DNA of 43,974 nucleotides, taken from contig NZ_CAMYMD010000076.1 in NCBI RefSeq assembly GCF_947259555.1, forward strand, positions 1-43,974, in the 5' to 3' direction. Positions 26,809 through 34,978 of this stretch are shown here, piece after piece. The notes beneath the pieces are model-generated. The model was not told the DNA's origin and searched no databases. It saw only the letters and a list, made by a program, of their open reading frames with translations. The stretch's first letter is position 1; each line of letters begins with the position of its first letter. This DNA is from an uncultured Roseovarius sp. Lineage in GTDB: Bacteria; Pseudomonadota; Alphaproteobacteria; Rhodobacterales; Rhodobacteraceae. The position numbers and the translations under genes were made by a program.

Positions 26809-28593
26809 ATGGATCAGTTTACACTCAACCTGATATTCGTGGGCGCATCCTTCGCGCTTTATATCGGCATCGCGATCTGGGCACGCGCCGGATCGACCTC
26901 TGAATTCTATGCGGCTGGCCGTGGGGTTCACCCCGTGACCAACGGCATGGCGACCGCCGCCGACTGGATGTCGGCTGCCTCGTTCATCTCGATGGCGGGC
27001 CTCATCGCCTTTACCGGCTATGACAACTCGACCTTCCTGATGGGCTGGACCGGTGGCTATGTGCTGCTGGCGCTGCTGCTGGCACCCTACCTGCGCAAGT
27101 TCGGCAAGTTCACCGTCTCCGAGTTCATCGGCGACCGGTTCTATAGCCCGACCGCGCGCATGGTTGCGGTGGTCTGTCTGATCGTCGCGTCGCTGACCTA
27201 TGTGATCGGCCAGATGACCGGCGTCGGCGTGGCCTTTGGCCGCTTTCTGGAGATCTCCAACACCGCCGGTCTGCTGATCGGGGCCTGTGTGGTCTTTGCC
27301 TACGCGGTGTTCGGCGGCATGAAGGGCGTGACCTACACGCAGGTGGCACAATATGTCGTGCTTATCCTCGCCTATACCATTCCGGCGATCTTCATCTCGC
27401 TGCAACTGACCGGCAACCCGATCCCGGGTCTGGGTCTCTTTGGCGATCACGTCGCATCCGGCGAGCCGCTTTTGGCGAAGCTTGATCAGATCGTGCGCGA
27501 ACTGGGCTTCAATGAATATACCGCCCATCATGGCGATACGTTCAACATGGTGCTGTTTACCCTGTCGCTGATGATCGGCACCGCCGGTCTGCCGCACGTG
27601 ATCATGCGCTTCTTCACCGTTCCCCGCGTGGCCGATGCCCGCTGGTCGGCGGGCTGGGCGCTGGTCTTTATCGCGCTGCTCTACCTCACGGCCCCGGCTG
27701 TGGGTGCGATGGCACGGCTCAACATCACCGAGTTGATGTGGCCCAACGGCACCGATGCGCAGGCGGTTTCCGTCGAGGATATCGAAACCGATCCCAAGTA
27801 TGACTGGATGGCCACCTGGCAGAAAACCGGTCTCCTGGGCTGGGAAGACAAGAACGGCGACGGGCGTATCCAATACTACAACGACGCCAATGCCGACATG
27901 CAGGAAAAGGCCGCTGCGAACGGCTGGGAAGGCAATGAGCTGACCAACTTCAACCGCGACATCCTGGTGCTGGCCAACCCCGAGATCGCCAACCTTCCGG
28001 GCTGGGTGATCGGCCTGGTCGCGGCGGGTGGTCTTGCGGCTGCTCTGTCGACGGCTGCCGGTCTCTTGCTGGCCATCTCCTCGGCGGTGAGCCACGACCT
28101 GATCAAGGGTCAGCTCAACCCGGGCATCTCGGAAAAGGGCGAGCTTTTGTCGGCGCGGGTCGCGATGGCGGCGGCGATCGTGGTGGCCACCTATCTGGGC
28201 CTCAACCCTCCGGGCTTTGCCGCGCAAACCGTGGCGCTGGCCTTTGGTCTTGCGGCGGCGTCGATCTTCCCGGCGCTGATGATGGGCATCTTTACAAAGG
28301 TGAACAACAAGGGCGCCGTGGCGGGCATGATCACGGGTCTCGCGGTCACGCTGATCTACATCTTCCTGCACAAGGGCTGGTTCTTTATCCCTGACACCAA
28401 CAGCTTTACCGACGCCGATCCGCTGCTTGGCACGATCAAGTCGACCTCCTTTGGGGCTGTGGGTGCGATGATCAACTTCGCGGTGGCCTTCACCGTGTCG
28501 AAGATGACGGCCCCGATCCCGCAAGAGATCGAGGACCTGGTCGAAAGCGTCCGCGTGCCCAAGGGTGCGGCGGCGGCTGCGGCCGATCACTAA
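26809..28593 (+). CDS. sodium:solute symporter, VC_2705 type (probably acetate or short carboxylates)
   Basis: Inner-membrane SSS-family transporter of 594 residues with about 13-14 hydrophobic segments. Family motifs include EFYAAGRGVHPVTNGMATAADWMSAASFIS (around 32-61), TAGLPHVIMRFFTVP, and GLAAALSTAAGLLLAISSAVSHD (at about 405-427), the sodium-site region. A soluble insert around 315-385 with acidic stretches is typical of the VC_2705 subgroup. Pairing with DUF4212 and location after acs suggest acetate or a similar acid as substrate; ActP proper lacks the insert and is paired with DUF485. A strong terminator follows. Confidence 0.88.
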   Translation: MDQFTLNLIFVGASFALYIGIAIWARAGSTSEFYAAGRGVHPVTNGMATAADWMSAASFISMAGLIAFTGYDNSTFLMGWTGGYVLLALLLAPYLRKFGKFTVSEFIGDRFYSPTARMVAVVCLIVASLTYVIGQMTGVGVAFGRFLEISNTAGLLIGACVVFAYAVFGGMKGVTYTQVAQYVVLILAYTIPAIFISLQLTGNPIPGLGLFGDHVASGEPLLAKLDQIVRELGFNEYTAHHGDTFNMVLFTLSLMIGTAGLPHVIMRFFTVPRVADARWSAGWALVFIALLYLTAPAVGAMARLNITELMWPNGTDAQAVSVEDIETDPKYDWMATWQKTGLLGWEDKNGDGRIQYYNDANADMQEKAAANGWEGNELTNFNRDILVLANPEIANLPGWVIGLVAAGGLAAALSTAAGLLLAISSAVSHDLIKGQLNPGISEKGELLSARVAMAAAIVVATYLGLNPPGFAAQTVALAFGLAAASIFPALMMGIFTKVNNKGAVAGMITGLAVTLIYIFLHKGWFFIPDTNSFTDADPLLGTIKSTSFGAVGAMINFAVAFTVSKMTAPIPQEIEDLVESVRVPKGAAAAAADH

Positions 28594-28603
28594 ATGATGC
28601 GGG

Positions 28604-28636
28604 CAGGGGCGGCGCACAATGCCGCCCCTGTCTTTT
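28604..28636 (+). terminator. rho-independent terminator after the SSS symporter gene
   Basis: A perfect 10-bp stem (CAGGGGCGGC with GCCGCCCCTG) has a 7-base loop and is followed by TCTTTTT. It lies 11 bases after the stop codon and separates the transport genes from the DUF294 gene. Confidence 0.9.
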
Positions 28637-28640
28637 TCGC

Positions 28641-28662
28641 CCGCCGATATTTACGGCCACGA
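28641..28662 (+). repeat. GATATTT..GGCC intergenic motif, copy 1
   Basis: CCGATATTTACGGCCACGA resembles three other intergenic segments of this window with the shared core GATATTT..GGC(C)..GA. It lies directly after the terminator. Confidence 0.5.
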
Positions 28663-28712
28663 CCGGGCGCTTTTAGGTTATTGATCCCGAACACCCCAAG
28701 AAAGGCCCGGCA

Positions 28713-30554
28713 ATGCCCGAGACCGACCCCGCCCTGATCGACACGCTGTGTGCGCAGGCCCCCTTTGACGCGCTGACGGAGGCGATGCGCGCGCGGCTTG
28801 CCCCCGGTCTGACGGCGGTCAAGGTGGCGCAGGGCGAGACGCTCTTTACCAAGGGGGCGCCGATCAGCGGGCTTTATATCGTCATTTCGGGCGCGTTCGA
28901 CATTCAGACCGGGGCCAATGACCTCGTGTCGCATCGCGGCCCCGGCGATATCATGGGTGAGCGCGGCCTGCTTCGCGATGGCACCGCGCAACTGACCGCC
29001 CGCGCGTCCGAGCCTGCGCGCCTCATCCTCATCCCCGGGGCGGAGTTCCTCGCGCTGATGGAGGAGTGCGACGGGATCGCCCGCTGGTTTGCCCGCGCGC
29101 GGCCCACCGACCCTGCCGACACCGGCCCCTATGCGACCGGTCTGACCGCGCTTCAGGTCTCGGACCTGATGGCGAGACATCCTGTCACCTGCGGGCCGGA
29201 GGCCACGATCACCGATGTGGCGAAGTTGATGCGCGATCACGTGATTTCCTCGGTCGTGGTGATGGAGGGCGGGCAGCTGGCGGGCATCATCACCGCCCAT
29301 GACCTGACCAACAAGGTGCTGGCCGAGGGGCTGGACGGGCAGATCAGGGTGGCCCAAGTGATGACGCCCGATCCGGTGACCATCGCGCCGGGGCGGCTGG
29401 GCCTTGATGCGCTGATGCTGCTGTCGGAGCTCAAGGTCAATCACCTGCCGGTGGCGCAGGGCGGCCGCGTGGTCGGGATGATCGGCAAGACCGACCTCTT
29501 CCGCCAACAGGCCGCTACGGCGAGCCACATGGTCGCCGATATCGCCCATGCCGAGAGCGCGCAGGATATGGCGCATGTGATGGAGCGTGTGCCGGGCCTT
29601 CTGGCGCAGCTGGTGCAGGCGGGGGTCAAGCCCGCCTCGATCACCCGGCGGATCACCGATATCACCGATGCGATCACAAGGCGGCTCTTGCGGCTGGCCG
29701 AGGCACGGCTGGGCCCGCCGCCGGTGCCGTATCTCTGGGCCGCCTGCGGCTCTCAGGGGCGCCGCGAGCAAACCGGCGTCAGCGATCAGGACAATTGCCT
29801 GATCCTCGACGACGCCTTTGATGCGGCGGAACACGACGCCTATTTCGCCGATCTCGCCAAATTCGTCAGCGACGGGCTGGATACCTGCGGGTTCTTCTAC
29901 TGCCCCGGTGACATGATGGCGAGCAATCCGCGCTGGCGGCAGCCGCGCCGGGTGTGGCGCGAGTATTTCGCGGGCTGGATCGCGCAGCCCGACAACGAGG
30001 CGCAGATGCTGGCCTCGGTGATGTTCGACCTGCGCGCTATCGCGGGCGAGACGGCGCTGTTCGAGAACCTGCAAACCGAGGTGCTGGCGCAGGCGAAGAA
30101 GAATTCGATCTTCGTGGCGCATATGATCTCGAACGCGCTCAAGCATACCGTGCCGCTGGGCCTCTTGCGGGGCTTTGCGCTCATTCGGTCGGGCGAGCAC
30201 AAGAACACCATCGATCTCAAGCATTCCGGCGTCGTGCCGGTGGTCGATCTGGGGCGGATCTACGCGCTGCTGGGATCGCTGGAAGAGGCGGGCACCCGCG
30301 ACCGGATCGAGGGCGCGCGTGCGGGCGGCGTGATCTCGGAAAGCGGCGCGCATGATCTGCTGGATGCCTATGACCTGATCGCCGAGACCCGGCTGCGTCA
30401 TCAGGCGGCGCAGATCGCGGGGGGCAAGACCCCGGATAATTTTATGAACCCGTCCGATCTGTCGGATCTGGAACGCAATCACCTGCGCGATGCCTTCATG
30501 GTGGTCAAGACAATGCAATCGGCCATCGGGCAGTCGCGCGGGGCAAGAGGATAA
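28713..30554 (+). CDS. cNMP-binding, CBS-pair and DUF294 nucleotidyltransferase-like protein
   Basis: A 613-residue soluble protein with four parts. Residues 15-130 form a cyclic-nucleotide-binding-like domain (GLYIVISGAFDI, GDIMGERGLL). Residues 147-265 form a CBS pair (VSDLMARHPVTCGPEATI, VAQVMTPDPVTI). Residues 310-450 form a DUF294 nucleotidyltransferase-like domain with the GlnD-type motif GSQGRREQTGVSDQD at 346-360. The rest is the DUF294 C-terminal helical region. GlnD-type motifs suggest that it uridylylates or adenylylates a partner, in response to nucleotides sensed by the N-terminal domains. In other bacteria such genes also sit beside acetate-type SSS transporters and DnaQ-like exonuclease genes, so a regulatory link is plausible. 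Target and ligands are unknown. Confidence 0.85.
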   Translation: MPETDPALIDTLCAQAPFDALTEAMRARLAPGLTAVKVAQGETLFTKGAPISGLYIVISGAFDIQTGANDLVSHRGPGDIMGERGLLRDGTAQLTARASEPARLILIPGAEFLALMEECDGIARWFARARPTDPADTGPYATGLTALQVSDLMARHPVTCGPEATITDVAKLMRDHVISSVVVMEGGQLAGIITAHDLTNKVLAEGLDGQIRVAQVMTPDPVTIAPGRLGLDALMLLSELKVNHLPVAQGGRVVGMIGKTDLFRQQAATASHMVADIAHAESAQDMAHVMERVPGLLAQLVQAGVKPASITRRITDITDAITRRLLRLAEARLGPPPVPYLWAACGSQGRREQTGVSDQDNCLILDDAFDAAEHDAYFADLAKFVSDGLDTCGFFYCPGDMMASNPRWRQPRRVWREYFAGWIAQPDNEAQMLASVMFDLRAIAGETALFENLQTEVLAQAKKNSIFVAHMISNALKHTVPLGLLRGFALIRSGEHKNTIDLKHSGVVPVVDLGRIYALLGSLEEAGTRDRIEGARAGGVISESGAHDLLDAYDLIAETRLRHQAAQIAGGKTPDNFMNPSDLSDLERNHLRDAFMVVKTMQSAIGQSRGARG

Positions 30555-30557
30555 CCC

Positions 30558-31064
30558 ATGTTCTTTGAACTCATCGCCACATTCGCCGCAGGCGCGGTCG
30601 CTGCCGGTCTCGCCCTCATCGCGGGGCATCTGAGCGGCGGACGCCTGCCCAAATGGATCACGCCGGTCATGGCCGGGATCGCCATGCTGGGCTATGCGAT
30701 CTGGTCGGAATATAGCTGGGCCGGTCGCACCACTGACGGGCTGCCCGAGGGGGTGGAGGTGCTGGTCACGGTCGAGGAAACGCGGTTTTGGAAACCCTGG
30801 ACCTATGTCGTGCCGCAGACCACGCGGATCATGGCGCTGGATCGCGAGAGCGTGCAGACCAATCCGGAGGCCCCCGGTATCCTGCTGGCCGATCTTTACT
30901 TTTTCGCACGCTGGACACCGCCCGCGAAACGCCCGCAACTTGTGAATTGTGCAGAAGGCGCGCGCGCCGATGTGAGTGGTACGGCGCTGGCCGACCCGTC
31001 CGAGGCCACGTGGAGGAGCATGGCTGAGGACGACCCGCTGAGCGAGGCGCTCTGCCAGACGTGA
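30558..31064 (+). CDS. small membrane protein of unknown function
   Basis: I do not recognise a family. The 168-residue protein has two hydrophobic helices near the N-terminus (about 5-23 and 35-50), then a soluble domain of about 115 residues with mixed strands, including VEVLVTVEETRFWKPWTYV and an ADLYFFARW segment, and two Cys residues near the C-terminal third. It starts three bases after the DUF294 stop and precedes the CheY-like gene, so it belongs to this unit. The gap of 34 bases to the regulator keeps the unit compact. A periplasmic-facing or cytoplasmic sensing role is possible but unsupported. Confidence 0.75.
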   Translation: MFFELIATFAAGAVAAGLALIAGHLSGGRLPKWITPVMAGIAMLGYAIWSEYSWAGRTTDGLPEGVEVLVTVEETRFWKPWTYVVPQTTRIMALDRESVQTNPEAPGILLADLYFFARWTPPAKRPQLVNCAEGARADVSGTALADPSEATWRSMAEDDPLSEALCQT

Positions 31065-31098
31065 GTGCGCCGGACATGACCGGGAGAGGAGGCCCGCA

Positions 31099-31479
31099 AT
31101 GTCGCAAAAAACCGTTCTGCTCGTCGAGGACGAGGATAATATCGCACTGGCGCTCACCCATCTGATCGGGCGGGCGGGCTATGCCCTGCGCCGGGTGGCC
31201 TCGGGAAATGCCGCCCTCGAGGCGCTGGCCGAGGAGCGCCCCGATCTGGTGGTGCTCGACGTGATGCTGCCCGAGCGTTCGGGCTATGAGATTTGTCAGC
31301 TCATTCGCCGGGACGCCGCCCTCAGGGGCATCAAGGTGCTGATGATCACCGCGGGCGGCGGCGAGGTGGAGCGGCGCAAGGGCATGGCGGTGGGCGCCGA
31401 TGCCTTCATGACCAAACCTTTCGCGGCGGCAGATCTGACCGCGCAGATCAACGCGCTTCTGACGGAGGAGGGAGCATGA
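31099..31479 (+). CDS. CheY-like single-domain response regulator
   Basis: A 126-residue receiver domain without an output domain. Acidic pocket residues are near 11-13 (VEDEDN), the phosphoacceptor is Asp54 (VVLDVMLPE), with Thr84 and Lys106 completing the set, so it looks able to accept phosphate. Its stop overlaps the start of the next gene as ATGA, so the two are made together. The partner carries a kinase-like region that seems unable to phosphorylate, so the phosphodonor may be another kinase. Single-domain regulators usually act by protein contact. GGAGAGGAGG lies before the ATG at 31099. Confidence 0.88.
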   Translation: MSQKTVLLVEDEDNIALALTHLIGRAGYALRRVASGNAALEALAEERPDLVVLDVMLPERSGYEICQLIRRDAALRGIKVLMITAGGGEVERRKGMAVGADAFMTKPFAAADLTAQINALLTEEGA

Positions 31480-33542
31480 TCGAGCGTCTGACCAAGCGCC
31501 TTGGCCTGCGTGTGCGCTTTGCGCTCTTCTTTGCCGCCCTCGGGCTGGGCGGGGCTGTGCTGATCGCGGTGGCGCTGGTTTTCGGCTACTCTCGCGCGGG
31601 CGGGCCGCCCGATGGTTACGTGATCGCGGGGCTGATCGGGGGGCTGGGGCTGCTGGGGCTGGCGGCCTGGATCGGGCTGCTGTTCGATGAAAACGTCGCC
31701 AAGCCGATCCTTGCGCTCGCCTCTGATCTGACCACCCGCGCCCGCGCCGATGTCGATTTGCAGATCGACGAGGGGCAGGCCAAGCATCTCAGCACGCTCG
31801 CCCCCGCCGCCAATGCGATCAACGCCGCGCTCTCGGAGGCGCGCGCTGCAAGGCAACGCGCGGTGGAGCGTGAGACTGCCCGCATCGCCCGCGAAAAGGC
31901 GCTCTTCGAGGCGCTGTTTCGGGATCTGGGCGAGGGTGCGGTGGTGGCCACGCCCGACAATCGCGTGATGCTGTATAACCGCATGGCGCAGGACCTTTTG
32001 GGCGAGATCGGGCTTGACCGTCCGCTGTCGGCCTTTTTGCGGCCTGAGCCGGTGATGGACGCGCTGGCGCGGATGCAAAAGGCCCGCGTGCGCGGCGAGA
32101 TCACCGCCGAGACCTTTCTGGCCGCCTCTGCCGATGGTCAACGGTTCCTGCTGGGCCGCGTCAGCCCGATCCTGTCGGATGAGGAACTGTCGGGCCATGT
32201 TCTGATCTTCCGCGACGCGACCGAGGATCTGAGCGCCCATGCCGCCCATGATCACCTCTTCACCGCGCTGATGGAGGGGGTGCGCCGCCCCGCAGGCACC
32301 ATCGGCGCGCTGCTGGACGTGCTGCAATCGGTGGACGATCTCGCGCCCGAGGATCGCGCCAGGATGCGGCAGGGGATCGAGGACGAGGTGGCGCGGCTCT
32401 TTACCTGCCTCGACGATTTCAGCGCCCGCCATGCCGCGATCAAGTCGCGCCGCTGGCCGATGTCGCCGGTCGCGGTGAGCCATGTGTTCGACGGGGTGCG
32501 CGCGCATTCTAATACGGATGTCAGGATCACCCGCAGCGAGGCGATGCTGGCCTGCGACGGCTTTGCGGTGGCCACGCTTTTGGCGCTGCTCTCATGCCAC
32601 CTGACCGAGGACGGCACGCGTGACGGGCTGACCCTCGCGGCGGAGGTGGAGGGGGGCGAGACCCGGCTGATCCTTGGCTGGCAGGGCGAGGCGGTGACCG
32701 ACGGGCAGTTGACCGGCTGGCTGCGCGCGCCGCTCTCGGAGGCGTATGGTGCTTATTCCGGGCGCGATGCGCTGGCCGCGCATCAGACCGATCTCTGGGC
32801 CGAAACGAATGCTGCCGGCCACCGGATCGTTCTGCCTCTCGCCTCGGCCGCCCCGCCGCTCGCCCCCGGTGACGCGCGGCCCGAATTCTACGACTTCAAC
32901 CTGCCCGACACGCCCGGCGGCGATCTGGCCGACAGGCGCTTGTCAGACCTGAGTTTTGTCGTCTTCGACACCGAGACCACCGGCCTCTCGCCGCGCGGCG
33001 GCGACGAGATCGTGCAGATCGCCGGTCTGCGCATCGTCAATGGCCGCATCCTGCGCGGCGAGACCTTTGACACATTGGTCAACCCGGGCCGCGCCATCCC
33101 GCCCGCCTCGACCCGGGTGCATCACATCACCGACGCGATGGTCGAGGATGCGCCGGACATTTCCGAGGCCGGGCAGCGGTTTCACGACTTTTGTCAGGGC
33201 GCGGTGCTTGTCGCGCATAACGCACCGTTCGATCTGGCGTTTTTGCGGCTCAAGGAGCAGGTGATCGGGCGGCGGTTTGACAATCCGGTGCTGTGCACCG
33301 TGCTGATGTCGGCGGGGCTGTTCGACCATACCGGGCAGCATACGCTCGATGCGCTCTGCGACCGGTTCGGCGTGCATATCCCGCCTGAGGCGCGCCATAC
33401 CGCCATGGGCGACACGGTGGCCACCGCGGAGGTCTTTGTACGCATGTTGGACCTCTTGCAGGCCAAGGGCGTGACCACGCTTGGCGGTGCGATCACCGAA
33501 GAGGGGCGGATGACCCGCATCCGCAAGGCGCAGAATTATTGA
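31476..33542 (+). CDS. membrane PAS / degenerate histidine-kinase protein fused to DnaQ-type 3'-5' exonuclease
   Basis: A 688-residue fusion. Residues 12-37 and 47-70 are two membrane helices; 72-125 is HAMP-like; 143-250 is a PAS domain (FRDLGEGAVVATPDNRVMLYN). Residues 251-460 follow the plan of a histidine kinase, but the H-box region reads MEGVRRPAGTIGALLDVL without the His-Glu/Asp pair, and no N-box or G-box is visible. Residues 492-665 form a DEDDh exonuclease with D498, E500, D586, H641 and D646, motifs FDTETTG, HNAPFD and RHTAMGD, complete and apparently active. The start at 31476 overlaps the CheY-like gene; the longer frame lies inside it. The exonuclease resembles stand-alone polymerase III epsilon-like proteins found by DUF294/SSS genes. 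The nucleic acid substrate is unknown. Confidence 0.88.
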   Translation: MIERLTKRLGLRVRFALFFAALGLGGAVLIAVALVFGYSRAGGPPDGYVIAGLIGGLGLLGLAAWIGLLFDENVAKPILALASDLTTRARADVDLQIDEGQAKHLSTLAPAANAINAALSEARAARQRAVERETARIAREKALFEALFRDLGEGAVVATPDNRVMLYNRMAQDLLGEIGLDRPLSAFLRPEPVMDALARMQKARVRGEITAETFLAASADGQRFLLGRVSPILSDEELSGHVLIFRDATEDLSAHAAHDHLFTALMEGVRRPAGTIGALLDVLQSVDDLAPEDRARMRQGIEDEVARLFTCLDDFSARHAAIKSRRWPMSPVAVSHVFDGVRAHSNTDVRITRSEAMLACDGFAVATLLALLSCHLTEDGTRDGLTLAAEVEGGETRLILGWQGEAVTDGQLTGWLRAPLSEAYGAYSGRDALAAHQTDLWAETNAAGHRIVLPLASAAPPLAPGDARPEFYDFNLPDTPGGDLADRRLSDLSFVVFDTETTGLSPRGGDEIVQIAGLRIVNGRILRGETFDTLVNPGRAIPPASTRVHHITDAMVEDAPDISEAGQRFHDFCQGAVLVAHNAPFDLAFLRLKEQVIGRRFDNPVLCTVLMSAGLFDHTGQHTLDALCDRFGVHIPPEARHTAMGDTVATAEVFVRMLDLLQAKGVTTLGGAITEEGRMTRIRKAQNY

Positions 33543-33543
33543 T

Positions 33544-33560
33544 GTCGCCGGGCAGGCGAC
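33544..33560. terminator. hairpin between the convergent exonuclease and methyltransferase genes
   Basis: GTCGCC-GGGCA-GGCGAC forms a 6-bp stem two bases after the stop of the exonuclease gene. It could end transcription from both sides, though no long T run follows. Confidence 0.4.
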
Positions 33561-33584
33561 CTGACGGACGATACCCGGGGTCGG

Positions 33585-34337
33585 CTATTCTCCGGCCTCT
33601 GCCTCTGTCCATCGGTTGAGGTAGTCAGACTGATAGACCTTGTCGGCGGACTTGGTTGCGCGCTGTGGTTTGCGCACCGCGTAATCCAGAATGATCCCGC
33701 CCTCTGCAAGCGCGCCGGACAGGCGCGGGCGCTTGCCTGTGACATTGGGGTTGGTGGTGGTCACCACCTTGAGGGCATGGGCAGGCTTGAGCGGTTGCAG
33801 GGCACAGCGCAGAACCTCATAGCCAAGGGTTGCCTCCCAGAACCCGTAGACCATTTCTGGATTGATCTGGTAAAAAGAGTGATTGACCCAGTTGTTGCAG
33901 GGGCTGTGGCCGATCAGAACGCCACCGGGTTTGAGCATCTTGTGAATGTTGCGGTAGGCGGTGGGCAAATCAAAGATATGTTCGCATGTTCCGCCATCAT
34001 AGATCACGTCAAATGCGCCGTCCAGTTCGCGGGGCAGGGGTGCGCTCAGATCCTGAATGACGCTTGCCTGCTCGAAATCCGAGAGGTCCATCGAGTCGAC
34101 GCTCTCAAAGCCGAGCCGCTCGAAGAACGGCTCTGAATAAGTGTCACCCTCTGTGACCAGATCTGTCGCGGAGACGCCGGGAAGATGTGTCTCCAGAACC
34201 TTGTCCAGCAGGCGCGCCGAGGGGCCGCGCCGCGACCCGATCCAGCGTTGACGCCCGAGCATCAGGAACTTGCCCGACAGCGCGTGGTCCTTGACCGTTT
34301 CGATCAGCCTGGCGGCTAGTGTGTCTGGAATGGCCAT
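33585..34337 (-). CDS. class I SAM-dependent methyltransferase-like protein
   Basis: A 250-residue protein with a Rossmann-like core. The region VDSMDLSDFEQASVIQDLS (around 78-96) suggests the SAM-site strand and acidic loop, DVIYDGGTCEHIFDLP gives motif-like acidic residues, and MLKPGGVLIGHSPC is the classical post-motif segment. The glycine-rich motif I is unusual: GRQRWIGSRRGP, not the standard GxGxG. That leaves SAM binding uncertain. Related proteins occur near cell-surface or sulfotransferase genes in marine alphaproteobacteria, but here it stands alone. The ATG at 34337 (MAIPDTLAARL) is preferred over an upstream Met with no ribosome site. Confidence 0.7.
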   Translation of the reverse strand: MAIPDTLAARLIETVKDHALSGKFLMLGRQRWIGSRRGPSARLLDKVLETHLPGVSATDLVTEGDTYSEPFFERLGFESVDSMDLSDFEQASVIQDLSAPLPRELDGAFDVIYDGGTCEHIFDLPTAYRNIHKMLKPGGVLIGHSPCNNWVNHSFYQINPEMVYGFWEATLGYEVLRCALQPLKPAHALKVVTTTNPNVTGKRPRLSGALAEGGIILDYAVRKPQRATKSADKVYQSDYLNRWTEAEAGE

Positions 34338-34815
34338 TGGTCTGCTCTCGTCATTCTTGTTTTGCCGGAGTTTACGGGTTTGCGGGACGGGATCAAGCGG
34401 CACAAATGCACCACGGAGCGTATCCGGCTTCATAATCACTTACAGATCAGAAAAATCATGAGTCTCCTTATGAAAGATAAAATCAAGCCGTATCATGCTG
34501 TTGGCAAGACGCGAATGCGCCGCGCTTGGACTGGCGTTCGAAGAGGTTTTTCAAGATCAGTAAGTTATCTCCCGACGGGGCATAGATGCGAGCGGGTTGC
34601 GTGCCCGAGTTTTTCGAGCGGTTTGAACGGCAACGTGGCACTCTTTCGGGCCGGTATACAATCATGACGGCATCGGGTGCCGAAGAGCGGGTGTAGTGTG
34701 ATCCGGCGGGCATGATTGGGGTGGTTTACAACCCCGAGACGCGCCGCGTGACGCGCGAAACAGAGCCGCGACGGGCTTGACCCTTGCGCGAGCCTCGATT
34801 AAGTCATCCACCAAA
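34338..34815. other. gap before tRNA-Gly
   Basis: I cannot support a gene in these 478 bases. Short frames exist on both strands, one of them on the minus strand (34483-34713) with a protein-like ending (PSGDNLLILKNLF), but none has a ribosome site or a family I recognise. The stretch may hold decayed coding sequence and the promoter of the tRNA. Confidence 0.4.
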
Positions 34816-34889
34816 GCGGGCGTTGTGTAATGGTAAGACCTCAGCCTTCCAAGCTGATGATACGGGTTCGATTCCCGTCGCCCGCTCCA
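34816..34889 (+). tRNA. tRNA-Gly (TCC)
   Basis: The acceptor GCGGGCG (34816-34822) pairs with CGCCCGC (34879-34885), followed by discriminator T and an encoded CCA. The anticodon stem TCAGC/GCTGA encloses CTTCCAA, with anticodon TCC at 34848-34850. The T arm reads CGGGTTCGATTCCCG. All arms are intact, total 74 bases with CCA. Confidence 0.95.
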
Positions 34890-34978
34890 AGCTTTCCCCC
34901 TGCGGCTGATCTGTCCTCTTGACCCCGGCGTGATCGCCCTCCAAGAACCGGTGCCAAACGACAAGAGGGTAAGACCGC

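Noticed and set aside
28590..31157. 855-codon open frame on the minus strand opposite the DUF294 gene
   Set aside because: It spans the terminator, several start sites and gene junctions of the plus strand, with shadow composition.
34483..34713. small minus-strand gene before tRNA-Gly
   Set aside because: Its end looks protein-like, but there is no ribosome site, recognised family or conserved partner, so it stays unsupported.
34816..34889. tRNA-Gly as an integration site
   Set aside because: No duplicated 3' tRNA segment or integrase gene was seen on either side.
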